DNA of 64,000 nucleotides from Aurifilum marmelostoma. Lineage: Eukaryota > Ascomycota > Sordariomycetes > Diaporthales > Cryphonectriaceae. The first letter of the stretch is position 1. Each line of letters begins with the position of its first letter. Location: the NCBI GenBank assembly GCA_027559495.1, contig JAMXSV010000028.1:1426001-1490000 (forward strand), given 5' to 3'. A model generated the notes under the pieces. It was not told the DNA's origin. It saw only the letters and a list, made by a program, of their open reading frames with translations, and searched no databases. The translations under genes and the position numbers were made by a program. Positions 1 to 10,832 of the stretch are shown here, piece after piece.

Positions 1-784
1 TGACTCCTTGTGACGCTGTGGTTGCACGAGGGCGATGAGTACTGCTGGGTTCGGGCGTGAACGGCCGGGCACCCTGACGGAACCTCTGAGAGAATGCCCC
101 TAGTCGTCCGAGCAGTGCCATCCTAACCAGCAGCGGGAGTAGGTTCGAATGCCACAACGACTCTCGCGGTGTGTACCCCTGTGGGTTTGCTCGCTGAAGC
201 CTTGAATCCTGAGCAGTGACCCCGGTACATGTCGATTCAACATGGCGTGGACAAGACCCAAATCTGACATGGAAACAGCTCTGCTCAATGTGGCAACATT
301 TCCGCTAGGGGTCTCGCGACTCCCGGCTCGGTAGCGACGCCGTGCCTCGTGTCTTTTGCACAGCCCCAGAGACAGTGTGGCAGGCGGCGCAGGCAGGCAA
401 CCAGACCATCATGCACCGCCTGTAGGCAGCATGTTCGCAATCATCGCTGACAGGTCTCAGGCAGGCCCGGCCTATCTCTGGTAGATGGGGTGGCCCAGCA
501 CGCCCAGCTGGGCTGGAGGGATTTTATTCGGCCGAAACGACGGGAACGGGCCGTCTAGAAAGGCCCTCAACCCTCGGGTGAGATGCCGTCCCAGCACTAC
601 CACTGCTGAGTCATCCCTCAGTTCTCTGTCCAGCATCCAAAGGGCCCGAGCCCCACTGGCAGTCTTCCGAGGCCTTGGAAACTTTGACGATCTCATCCAC
701 ACACTACATCATTGTAGGACTTGTCGGGAAGTCTGCAGTTCCCAAGCAGTCGAGTCGACTCGAGCAGATTGAAACACGACCATA
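1..784. other. Window edge, no supported gene
   Basis: I see no gene I can support here. A minus-strand reading of 76 codons (472-702) has no start context, introns or family resemblance that I recognise. The segment just upstream of 785 is the promoter and leader of the TMEM14-family gene. Confidence 0.5.
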
Positions 785-1359
785 ATGGTGAGAACACGAG
801 GTTGCGACTGTTGATGGCATTCGAGCTAATGTTTGGGCTTAGGGCCTCGAAATTCCTTCATACGTCCTGGCGGCCTTGACGGTAAGTGATGCTGGTGGCT
901 GCAAAGTCCAGTGACCACAACATGCTGCGACACAAGCTTGACAGGTGTCAAAGCCAAACTGAGCCAAGGAAGTAATCCATCTGGTAGAGCATGGACTAAC
1001 TGGCGACTCTTCTACAAGGCGTCAGGTGGCATCTTTGGATATGCGCGAACTCGATCGCTGCCCTCCATCATAGCAGGTTGTTCCGTCGGACTGCTGTGTG
1101 AGTTCGGGCCATTTCCTTCTTGTGCACCGGCTCCGAAAGGCATGTTCGTCTAACAGACACAGATGCGTTGGGCGGGTATCGCATGCAGAACAGCGAGCCT
1201 TATGGAGTCGAGCTGAGCCTGCTGGCCTCCGTCGTCCTGGGAGGGTCAGCCATCCCGCGAGCCATCAGACTCCGAAAGACGGTGCCCATGATTCTGTCTG
1301 TCTTGGCAACTTTTGGAATGGTTCTTTTCGGGAACGGAGTGTACCAAGGTAACCTCTGA
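785..1359 (+). CDS. TMEM14-family small membrane protein
   Basis: Predicted 105-residue protein of the TMEM14/UPF0136 family, small multi-pass membrane proteins; animal members are mitochondrial and TMEM14C is tied to porphyrin handling. Exons are 785-787, 843-881, 1019-1097 and 1163-1359, and all phases agree. The first exon contributes only the ATG, followed directly by a GTGAGA donor. Family landmarks visible are the GGIFGYARTRSLPSIIAG segment, SVGLL, the GGYR motif, EPYGVELSLLASVVLGGS and the charged AIRLRK loop before the last hydrophobic helix. Length matches the family. It converges on CMC2 across about 300 bp. Function in fungi is inferred from the family only. The tiny first exon is the least certain part of the model. 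Confidence 0.85.
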
Positions 1360-1662
1360 GGCGTCAAACTGGAGGCCAGACTGCATATGAACTCAGTGCC
1401 GCATGCCCAGATCGTAGAACAGAGGCTTCATCAATACCAATACTGCTCTCCTTGGGCATCGCGCTCTGTGTGATGTCCCTTGAGATCTTGAAAGCACTCA
1501 TGGACCTCCCAATAGCCTTGGCTCAAGCGGCTCTCCTGTGTGTGGACGCCCGCTTGCCTATAGTAGACTTGCCAACAATACACCTCCTCTTGCAACGTGT
1601 AAAGTTATGTTCCGGAATCGCGTGTCGTAGGCAGTGGTTCGCGGGCTCGGGGTGGGGTCAAG
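1360..1662. other. Convergent 3' intergenic region
   Basis: Short region between the convergent ends of the TMEM14-family gene and CMC2. It should hold both 3' UTRs; I see nothing else. Confidence 0.5.
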
Positions 1663-1971
1663 TTAGGAGTTTTCGTCAATTTCCTTCCACTTCTGTCTGA
1701 TGCTATCCTTCTTGTCTTGAGACTTGCTGCGGTTGTTGTCCTGACGTTTCCTCCTCTCTGCACGCAAACAGGCACTCAATGCCTCTTTTGCGCCGTTGCA
1801 CATGCCCATGGACTTCCAGAGGAATCCGCGATCATGACACTCCTCGAGGGCTGTCATGAGGTCCTCGCAGGCTGGGTGGTGTGATGATTAGCAAAAGGCA
1901 AGCGCGAACAGTCGGCAAAGAGTCTTCGACAGCATACCGGTGTTGTCCTTGGTGTGAAGATGAGGATGCAT
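1663..1971 (-). CDS. CMC2: CMC2-type cytochrome c oxidase biogenesis protein
   Basis: Predicted 80-residue protein resembling yeast Cmc2, a twin-CX9C protein of the mitochondrial intermembrane space needed for cytochrome oxidase biogenesis. Two exons, 1938-1971 and 1663-1871, are separated by a 66 nt intron. It starts MHPHLHTKDNT and continues with ACEDLMTALEECHDRGFLW. Four cysteines lie in two pairs (C..ALEEC and MC..ACL), the spacing expected for a coiled-coil-helix-coiled-coil-helix fold oxidised by Mia40. A basic KRQDNNRSKSQDKK stretch leads to the conserved end KEIDENS. It has no presequence, as usual for Mia40 substrates. It is divergent from prefoldin subunit 2 with 312 bp between starts. 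Identification is strong from length, cysteine pattern and both termini. Confidence 0.92.
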
Positions 1972-2283
1972 CTTGCGAATAATTAATCAGGAGGGCTTGG
2001 ATGCTGTCGCAGGCTGGAGTCGCTGTGGTGGGAGAAGTCATGGCTGTTGGAAAAAGTTCCAAATCGCCGCCCCTGCGGCAACTTTTCTAGGGGCGGCGGC
2101 CGCGACCGCGAATGGAGGGGAGCTATGACCACCTACCTTCTCCAGCTCACCTGCCATCCACGCCCTCCAAACTCAACACCGCAGTCCAACTCTAGCACTG
2201 ACCATCGCCAACCCTGCAACATTTACGCATTTCTCTCTCAATGCGCCCTTATCATCTCCTGTGAAAGGCACGAACATTCAGCC
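1972..2283. promoter_or_regulatory. Divergent promoter CMC2 / prefoldin 2
   Basis: The 312 bp between two divergent start codons must contain both core promoters. A GC-rich patch around 2070-2125 is visible. I cannot assign individual factor sites. Confidence 0.55.
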
Positions 2284-2944
2284 ATGGCAACACAATCAGC
2301 AGCTGCAAAGAAGTCGCAAGGTGAGTACCCATCCCAATGTCAGCAGGCCATTCATGTTTTGACACAGGACCACAGATCTTCAAACCCAGTACAGCACATT
2401 TAAAAATACCATTCAACAACTCGCCCAAAAAGTTGGCGACGTTGAACAGGAGAAAGATGAGCATACGTATGTGCTAATAGTGCTTCTCTCAATCTGTCAA
2501 TATGCAACCCTTTAGGATGCCCCTTTCCCGTCCTCTCATGATGTCCAACAGGCGACCCCACACCTGCACGGGGACCATCGCGCTCGCCAGACCTGTCAAG
2601 GCTCATGGGCTAATACGATCCCCGCTAGAGCCGTATTGGCGACGCTGGAGCCTCTGGCTGAGGACCGCAAGTGCTTCCGCATGATCAACGGTGTTCTGGT
2701 CGAGATGACGATCAAGGACGTGCTCCCATCGCTAAAGACGAACACCGAGGGCCTGAAGAAGGTGGAAAAGGACCTCAAGGAGCAGTTACTAGCCAAACAG
2801 AAGGAACTAGACGACTGGAAGGTGCGTCGAGCTCCGCCGATGGTGTCGCCGTGTCTTATGGCATGCGACCTGACTTGCGTCTTTGTTGACTGACCGGTAA
2901 TCTACAAACTACAGAAAAAGAACAATGTGCAGGTCGTTCAGTAA
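2284..2944 (+). CDS. GIM4: Prefoldin subunit 2
   Basis: Predicted 116-residue beta-type subunit of prefoldin (GimC), the hexameric co-chaperone that passes unfolded actin and tubulin to the CCT chaperonin. Exons are 2284-2320, 2376-2466, 2629-2821 and 2915-2944, all in phase. The N-terminal coiled coil reads LQTQYSTFKNTIQQLAQKV and ends DKDEHT-like at the exon 2/3 junction. The beta-hairpin core carries the signature RKCFRMINGVLVE, followed by the second coiled coil rich in K, E and L. The last exon encodes KKNNVQVVQ, very like yeast Gim4. The start is the only ATG giving a normal family N-terminus. It is divergent from CMC2. The neighbouring tubulin cofactor A gene at 31 kb acts in the same tubulin-folding route, probably by coincidence. 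Confidence 0.95.
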
Positions 2945-5900
2945 TGCTTCATACTGAGGCCCGTGTCAGAGAACATCTTCTGCAAGACGCGAGAAATCTG
3001 GCCCTGGCAGCGAGGAATGGCAGCATCCAATAGTGGCAGACTTTTGCAGGGGCACAGCATCGGGAGACCGTTTAAAGAGAGACGGGCAGGATGGTGACGT
3101 GTGCCAACCGGGTGCTTTCATCGCCATTCCCCGGTCTAGCATTGAAGTAAAAGGAAAATGAGGCTCCAGGACGCATAGGAAGCATTATGCGCTGCAGGTA
3201 TCCGCAGATGAGCGATCAAGGGCCTGATCTAGATGGGAGTGTACGGACAAGTCACAGGCCCAACAGACGCAGGTGATCAAGAGATCGGTCGATGGCAAGG
3301 AGGTGGTGTGGTGGTGCGTTGTCCCAATGAGCCCATCGCCCGGAGAGGCGGGCGGCAACGGCGTCTTACTGCCCAACCGGCACCCGCGACGGATTTTAAG
3401 GCTGTTGAGTTCTGATAGGTTACCGGTACTCCGTTCAAAACCCATTATGGGCCGGATTATGCGGCCGCAGATGTCCAAGGTGCCTATATAGGAATCGCCG
3501 AAGGGGGAACTTGCATGCAGTGTGAATGCAAAATTTGGAGACACAATATCCCTGCTGGTCCTCAAGGCAGCCCGATGCCAGGGCTGCAAGCGCTGAGCGA
3601 CCGGCCCATGCGACACAGCATCATACCTGCATCCGCATGGCGTCAAGAGGTCTAGAGCGAGCTGGATCCAGGGTTCTTTTTGACCTGCTCGTGGAGGCCG
3701 GAATCAGGCCCAAAATAGCGACTGCCGACTTTTTGCTGAGCTCAACAAGCGGGCTGCCGTGCAGAAGAACCCCTGTGCGTGTATGCTTGGCTCAATACTA
3801 CCACGGCCTAACGCTACGGTAGAGTGCAGTAGACTGTTCTGTTTTTTTTTTGGTTTTTTTTTTTCTATTTCAAGTGCCCCAGTAGTAATGTCAGCTCTCA
3901 CCATCATGCCATCCACGCAAGAAAGGGGGGAGGGGAGGAGAGAGAATGTGCGCGCCAGCCCTTCAACGATGGCAGAGGACCTCTTGAGATGCTTGTCCAT
4001 GGACTGCATGCGACCCCAAAGCATATCGTCCCCGGGATTCTTTTCACATCGTCTGACCTGCAGTGGGCATCACGACGGGAAAAGCGAGTCCGCAGCATCG
4101 CCGATCAAGGATCTGGTGGATGCATCTGAGTTGTCAGTGAGACAATACAGTAGCAGTGACGAAGCAGCATCGCGACCGCAGTGCATGCGAGGCGGGGCGG
4201 GGGGAGTGCTAGCACAGGAAGCATTGATTCATCTGCACGCAGTGTTACCCTCAACATGCATGCCACGCAATGACGAACTGCTGCTCACCTGTCGCAGAAG
4301 TACAACCCTACCGGTACAAGGCCCGAAAAACTGACCACCTGTGCCGTCTCTGTCAGAAATAACTAATAGATGGTCTCTTCCAATGGGACGAGTTCCAGGC
4401 GCCTGGGTGATCTGATTGGCTCAGACACAGCAGACCCGACATTCGAGGCAGGCCAGCCTCGCGCGCTGGAACTGCTCCCCTTCGCTTGGGCGAGCTTACC
4501 GTCATGGTCGCGACCCAAACGTGTCAATAATTGTCAAATCAGGAGAAGACCTGACCCTCCAAGCCACCCGCCCTCGAACCAGCGCCGCATCAGGAACCCG
4601 AAGGGGGTCAGTCCAACCTCACCTCATTATTGGAAAATTTGGGCAGGCAATCTAACATCATCAAAAAACGCGCGTGCATTCCGTTCTTATAGCTGAGCTG
4701 CACTTGTGCCCACGAAGAAGGAAAAGGGTCCATAACATGTTGAAAGCTGAATTTTTGGCTATCACGGTGGGTGTATCTCTCGTGGGGGAGCAGCACACCA
4801 TGCCTATGCTTGACAGACAAGACAGACGTGGGTGTACCATGACTGCTTGGGCAGCAAAGGTGTGGAAAGGGCTGGCATCCTCAAGAGCATGCTCGGGATC
4901 AAGGTTTGATACAGCTTGGGCGGTGAGATGTGCCAAGTATGGTCAGGGTGACTGGAGGTGATGACCACGAGGCTGGAGGCAACCTGTCGATGTCATTGTG
5001 GGTATTCAAAAGGCGGTATACTGTATCACGAGCAACCCTGACATCCAGAATGGTATGATGCTTGCGTTGCTGGATGATCTTTTGTGCTAGGCAACCAAGA
5101 GTTACTCATGGTGCTGTAAATAGCTTCAGTAGTACGTACTCACAAACCCACCCCTCCATCCTGTCCTGTCAGCCATTATTACATGCATCCACCACACCTC
5201 GGGCTTACAGTGAGCACCTAGTAGAGTTCTGACCCTGGCTTGTGCATGTAACTTTGTATTGAGGTTCCGTATGCATGTGAATAAACTTGTGCGATGCTGC
5301 TTCACATTCAGACTGAAAAATTTTGGGAAAGGGGAAAGAGAGGAAGGAAGAAGAGGAAAAAGAGAAGCCTGCGATATAACGGTACCCTATGTATATGCGA
5401 TCAGGCTTTTTACGGTTAACAGTATTAGGTGGTCAGTGCTCTGTAGCGATGGTACATGCCATATCAGAGTAGCAGTACTGTACTTGGCAGCTTGCAACTC
5501 AGCAGTTATGTGTACCATGGTATGTATCAGGCTAGCTAACTCAGGCCACTACAGCCATAGCAGTGGCAGCTAGTTACAGCAGCAACACTGAGCTGCCAGG
5601 GTTGCAACATGCCCCGTGTCTCCGCTGGGCCGTCCCTGCTGTGCCTAGCAACCTGGCATTGCCTGGTACAGTAGTTGCGAGGGGGAGGAGAGGCGGGGTT
5701 ACGGTTACCCTCCCAGTTCCCGGTCCAGAGCTTTCCAGACCCTGCCTCTTGAGTCTTCTGCTTGACCCGCTCACACGCATCTCGCTCGTCCTCTCCATCG
5801 ATCAACCCAGGTCTTTTCTCTCTGCAACAAACCCCACGCTACTACAAACTTACAGCTCAGCTCGTCCTCGATAGCGTGCATTTCCTGAAATCATACCAGG

Positions 5901-7463
5901 CCAGCACTCATCCTTCGAAGGGTACCTGAACCTGGCCTCCCTGACCGCAACCGGCAGCCAGCTTGTGTCTTACCGAGGCTGCAGCGGGCTGATTGGACTG
6001 AGGAAAAAACAACAGCCAGCCGTTGACAGGGCGCGCGGGAGCAATACAAGGAAGGCATAGTCACGCAAGAGGAGGGACAGCTCACCACGCACGCGCTCCT
6101 GCGAGAATCAACCACCCCCCCCCCCCCCTCCTCTTTCAACTGCAAGGCACCGCAAGGCAAGAAGGCCTGACCCTGTCTCTTGTGTGTGCTCAAACAAGGT
6201 AACTGTATGTACGTTCCCTCCCGTTGTCACCGTCCACCTGCCAAACCAAGGTTGTCTGCGGTCGTGCTGGAGCACAAGCATACATACCCACCCAAAGGTG
6301 TGTGTTATGCTACGTACCAAAAGCTCCTCTTCCCGCGCTCTGTGCCTGTTACGAGCCCAAGCACTGCACGAGCCAACAGGAAGGTCCTGAGCTGGGCCGC
6401 CTCGCCTCCTCCTCTTAAGGCTCGACAGCACGGCTTCTGGTTGGTGCGCAGCAAACCTGGCTCCTCACCTTGGCCTGCGGCTCCCCGTCCGGCCCTCCTG
6501 TTCGTCGCCGCGCCGACCTGCAAAGACACAGCTGATGTCGGCAAGCGGGAATTCTTGTCTGACGCGATTCTGCAGCTTTTTCCCACGAGGCACCCAGGTC
6601 CCGTTCAACCTCAGCCAATCTTTTTTCCCCACCAGGCCTGTCCACCCAGCCATCACCTGCCCGTACCTCGCATACCATCTGAGAAAGTACACTTTTTTTT
6701 TTCTTTTCGTCTTTTTCTGACGTACCAACCAATAGCACGCGGCATTGGGCCAACCATCCTCAGGCAGGTCTCTACGTCAGCGTAACCGCCAGACGGGAAG
6801 ACGAGACACCAAGCCTGTCAAGAAATACAGCGCGCGCATTGGGACGGAATTTTTTCCCCCTCTACCAGTGACGTTCACCCCTCACAACCCACTCCTTTCC
6901 CCGGGAAGCAGTACAGAGCCTTTCTTCCTCCGGGGGTCTGTATCATCGATCCCAATCCATCCACCCATCAAGGACGGGACTAAGACAACGACCTGCAGCA
7001 GGGCTGTCCGGCACTAAAAGCCACGAAGCTGTTCGAGCACTAGGCGACCAACTGAGTAGTGGGGCTCGCATTGGTCCTCCCCACACCTCGCTGCGCATTG
7101 CTGCTCAGCACTCTCTAGTCCCGACAACGCTGTCACAGCTTCATCCGTCCTCTTTTGGGGAAGGTACTGGTGTAGAGATTGTAGCTCTAGCACGCCTTGA
7201 GGCACGTTTGGCGCAAATTCTGCAGCCTGAAAACAAGGGCCCCCAGGAAAACAGAAAGAGAAGAAAAGAAGGGGGGAAGAAAAAAAAAACGAGAGGAAAA
7301 GGAGGGGAGAGAAAGCAAAAAAAAAAAAAAAGTTGCAAGCCTCACTACCCTGCAACGTGTCCAGGGTATCAGGAACACATCATCTTCGCCCCGGCATCTT
7401 GTACGAGGGCACCCAGACCAAGGAATTTTCAAAGAAGTCCGCACCCGCTGCAGGTAGCCAAAT
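2945..7463. other. 4.5 kb region without recognisable genes
   Basis: This is the longest gene-free stretch in the window, lying between prefoldin and HAP3. Open frames here are short, overlap on both strands and match nothing I know. It holds a C14 run at 6115-6128, T/A-rich runs near 3840 and purine-rich tracts at 7250-7335. It may be a long HAP3 upstream or leader region, or carry non-coding transcripts; nothing in the sequence decides this. Confidence 0.5.
6115..6128 (+). repeat. Poly(C) tract, 14 C
   Basis: Uninterrupted run of 14 C upstream of HAP3. It is one of many long G/C homopolymers in this window. Confidence 0.9.
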
Positions 7464-7539
7464 ATGTCGGAGTCCCCCCAATCCCCCCCCTCCCAAGGAG
7501 GTTGAACAAGGTGTACAGTCACCAGACGACGAAGCACAA

Positions 7540-8527
7540 ATGAACGACCCTCAAGATCTACAGGCCGCCGGCCTCGCCTATGAGTTCGAAGTCAAGGAAC
7601 AAGATCGGTGGCTGCCGATAGCGAATGGTGCGTTTGATCTCTCCTTCACCTGGCTCTCATCGTGCTTCGTGAGCGTGAGCGCTGCTTCGTCCATCTCTGC
7701 TCTGCGCGCTGCATGGCGATAGGCTGCGATCGAACCGGACCAGTGCCATACTTTCTTTCTTTGTCTCTGAAGCAAAAATAAAAGATAAGAAAAGGAAAAG
7801 GAAAAAAGAAAGCGCGCCTATCTAATCGTCCATGTCCCACGACTCGCCTCCAAGGTCGCCAGACGCGGCTCGCCCTTCCTCCAAGGCGGCCAAGTATGAT
7901 CAGTACGATGCTAACATACGGAATTTCGCGCCAGTCGCCCGCATCATGAAGAATGCTCTGCCGGAGAATGCAAAGATTGCCAAGGAAGCCAAGGAGTGTA
8001 TGCAGGAGTGTGTTAGCGAGTTCATCTCCTTCATAACTAGCGAGGGTGAGTCCTGTTGTCCTACGACAAAGAAAGAGGTGAGGCTAACATGATCGCACAG
8101 CCTCCGAGAAGTGCCACCAGGAGAAGAGGAAGACCGTCAACGGCGAGGACATCCTGTTTGCGATGACCTCGCTTGGGTTCGAGAACTACTCCGAGGCTCT
8201 GAAGATCTACCTGTCCAAATACCGCGAAGTAGGTTGTTGTCCTTCGTCCTGCTCGGGATGAAGTCAAGGCTGCGTGCACATATGGAAAGATGCAGGCCCG
8301 CTAATTGAATGTAGCAGCAGTCCCAGTCCAACAGGAACGACAACCAGCAGAATCGCCCCGGTAGCCAGGGAGGCTACAGCGGTCAGGGAGGCGCGGGTGG
8401 ACCCTCGAACTCTGCGCCCTCGGGGTTCTCAGCGGGCGAGCTGACCGGCCAGGGTGGCGAAGGCTCCGAGAGTAACTACATGTATGGCCAGCCAGGGAAC
8501 GGCACAGCTACCGGAGATGGCTTCTAG
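7540..8527 (+). CDS. HAP3: CCAAT-binding factor subunit HAP3 / NF-YB
   Basis: Histone-fold subunit of the CCAAT-binding complex (HAP2/3/5; HapB/C/E in Aspergillus), a nuclear regulator of respiration, iron and redox genes. Exons are 7540-7627, 7935-8045, 8101-8228 and about 8315-8527, giving 179 residues from this start. The conserved core is complete: EQDRWLPIAN at the exon 1 end, then VARIMKNALP, KEAKECMQECVSEFISF, KRKTVNGEDILFAM and LGFENYSEALKIYLSKYRE. A Q/G/N/S-rich tail follows. An upstream ATG at 7464 begins a plausible HAP3 N-terminus (MSESPQSPPP-like, then PKEVEQGVQSPDD), but a run of 8 C at 7483-7490 puts it one base out of frame; with 7 C it would read through and add 25 residues. 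I therefore used the in-frame ATG at 7540. The exact exon 4 acceptor is ambiguous among three repeated CAGs. Confidence 0.95.
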
Positions 8528-10832
8528 GAGGATCGCCACCTTGCCAGCTTGTTGTCGTCCGCTTCAGCAGGACAAAGGGCAGATCCAGACAGCTTTCTGG
8601 ACCCCTGGGAACAGATTAAAAAGGAATCTATGTGAACCATGGATGGACCTTTGGCCCGACGAGTGGCACCCCGATCCATCTGAGACCTAGCCATCGGACT
8701 ACAGCATGAGGTGGCTGCCATGGCGCCCGAAGGTTGACAACTGGACTACGGGGGCGTACGAACGGTCAACAAAAGGAGCCATGGCTCGGGGTGGAAGGGG
8801 CAGGAGAAAAAAAAGGGACTGCATGGAATTTGTTAGATACGAGGTGTCGTGCTCTCTGATCGTGTGTGTGGGTTTTTGATAGATTCCCCGAAAGCAATCG
8901 TCCTTTTCTCGGCGTGTCAGTCCAGGAGCCGTCCTGCGGCGGTGCTAGTTTCTCTATCCTACTGGAGTCAAGGACGAGTTGTTAATGTTCAGTTTAATGT
9001 TTTGGTTGCTCAAGACTCGTTGAATAAGCTTATTGATTGACAGTTGTTTTTTTTTTTTTTTTTTTTTTTACTTTTTAATTCTTTTTTTTGTCTCCTAATC
9101 CCCCGTTCACTCGCTCCACGCATGAAACAATTTTATTGCCGCTCGAGTCGGATTTCTCGTCCACCGTCTCCAAACCCTACTTACACGAAACCACTTCGGA
9201 GCCAACCTTTGGGACAAGCCCGCGTCCCCCCCCCCCCCCCCTCCCCCGGGACCTTGGGGCCTCTCGTCTTACAATAGTAAGTGAGGAAAAGGAAACGTGT
9301 TTGCTGGTCACAAGGAAAGATAGAAACAAATGGGCCATGAGACAGTGCGTTGCATAATCCGTACGACCCTGCTGTACAATCTCCTCACGAGGAGGTGTCT
9401 ATTCTTTTCTTCCTCGTTGTCCTACCGAAGAAGGACGTTGTGCAATCTGTGTCCCCTGGACGCCTCTGGTAGGACTGGATGGGGAAAGGAGCTGGTGACC
9501 TTGGGTGTTGGGATCCGTGGAGGGGCCGTGTGTGTGTGGGTGTGTGTGGGTGTGGCATGATTTTTTTCCTTCTTCTCTTCCTTTTCCTCGTAACGTGTTA
9601 CAGCAGTGTCGGCGTCGTGCTGGTGTGAGATAAACTGTTACTTTTTTTAGTACGTAAACGTACTTGGTAAATATAGGCCATCTAAACAGCGTAGACCCCC
9701 CACCCTGTCCCCCCCCCTTCTCTTTACTTTCCTCCATGCCCTATATACATACCGAGATTCCCTTCCGCCACAACCTACCAAGATCCCCCTCCAAACCTTC
9801 AAACAAAAAAAAAAAAAACAAAAACCCCAAATCAAGCATCACCCCCCCCCCTTTCCAACAGTCTAGAAAGAACCGCAAACCATTGCCCCGAAGAAGAAAA
9901 AAAAAAAAAAAAACCTCGGAGGAAGGTGGGGGATTCCTTGCTTTTCTCCTCCGGCTCCCTCCCTCCCCGCCTTTCTCTCGTCCAATGACAAAACGGCCGA
10001 TGCTGACAAGGTAGGACCGAGACATCCCGTCGACCCTAGAGAGGGAGGTAAAAAAAAAAGTGGTGGTAGTGGCATGTGGTTTGTTAGGTGGTTGGTGGGA
10101 TGCTGCGATTTGGAGAACAGGGAAAAAGGATGTGTGTGGGGGGGGGGGAGGCAAAGAAGGGACTGATTGGTACGGGTTGTTGATCTCGGCTTGCTTTGAA
10201 TGATGTTGGGACTCTTTGGGGTGTTACCTACCCAAGTGATGAGGGTACGGCTAGGTTGGGTTTGGTTGAAAGTGGAAGGCGTGGGGGAATGTGGAGGCAT
10301 GATTTGCGTTTGTGTTGGTTGCATCCAGTTCGATAATAGACATGATGGGACTTTGGGATAGCTTGTAGACTTTGATATTTCGTTGCGCATCCTGAGCGCG
10401 AGATGCCACGGTTCAGTATATACTCCAAGACAAAACCAGCATATTGCATCTTCTATCAGCTCGCCCGAGACTCGAAAGAAGACTCGCTTGGTACTTGACT
10501 CCGGCCTTCTACCGCCCAGACGCTTTTCATGTGCTTGACCCCATTGACCTCCCGAACAACGCCTGTAATGGCCCGCCGCGATCCACCCTGCTCGTACAAC
10601 TGTACTTGCGTTGACAGCGCATGCTCAGCAGTGCCGGTCCGGGGTAGCAAGATACCACTTGCATAATGTAGCCACAGATGCCATGCCATGCGCCATTTCC
10701 CTCCAATCCACCCATATAACCACGACGTACCGAGCCAGTCTCGAGTACCTCTAGGATCAGAACCCGCCAGGCCCGAGCCCGCAGACGTTGACCGCAGCTC
10801 CAGTCCACAAAATATAGAGATAAGACCAGTGT
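8528..10832. other. Convergent intergenic region, homopolymer-rich
   Basis: Lies between the convergent ends of HAP3 and the MOB gene. It contains a T-rich block near 9044-9090, a C16 run at 9226-9241, A-runs at 9800-9912 and G-runs near 10139. All long open frames are low-complexity translations of these tracts. I see no gene. Confidence 0.55.
9226..9241 (+). repeat. Poly(C) tract, 16 C
   Basis: Uninterrupted run of 16 C downstream of HAP3. Confidence 0.9.

Noticed and set aside
130..165. GGTTCGAATGCC resembling a tRNA T-loop
   Set aside because: The flanking bases do not pair as a T-stem and no acceptor stem or anticodon arm can be drawn.
472..702. 76-codon minus-strand open frame
   Set aside because: No recognisable motif, no ATG-initiated conserved start and an equally long frame on the other strand; not enough to call a gene.
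3185..3646. 153-codon minus-strand open frame
   Set aside because: Composition is not protein-like, overlaps plus-strand frames of similar length, and matches no family I know.
9741..10390. Overlapping minus-strand frames up to 175 codons
   Set aside because: Driven by homopolymers (poly-Phe, poly-Pro, poly-Arg) in the HAP3/MOB 3' intergenic region.
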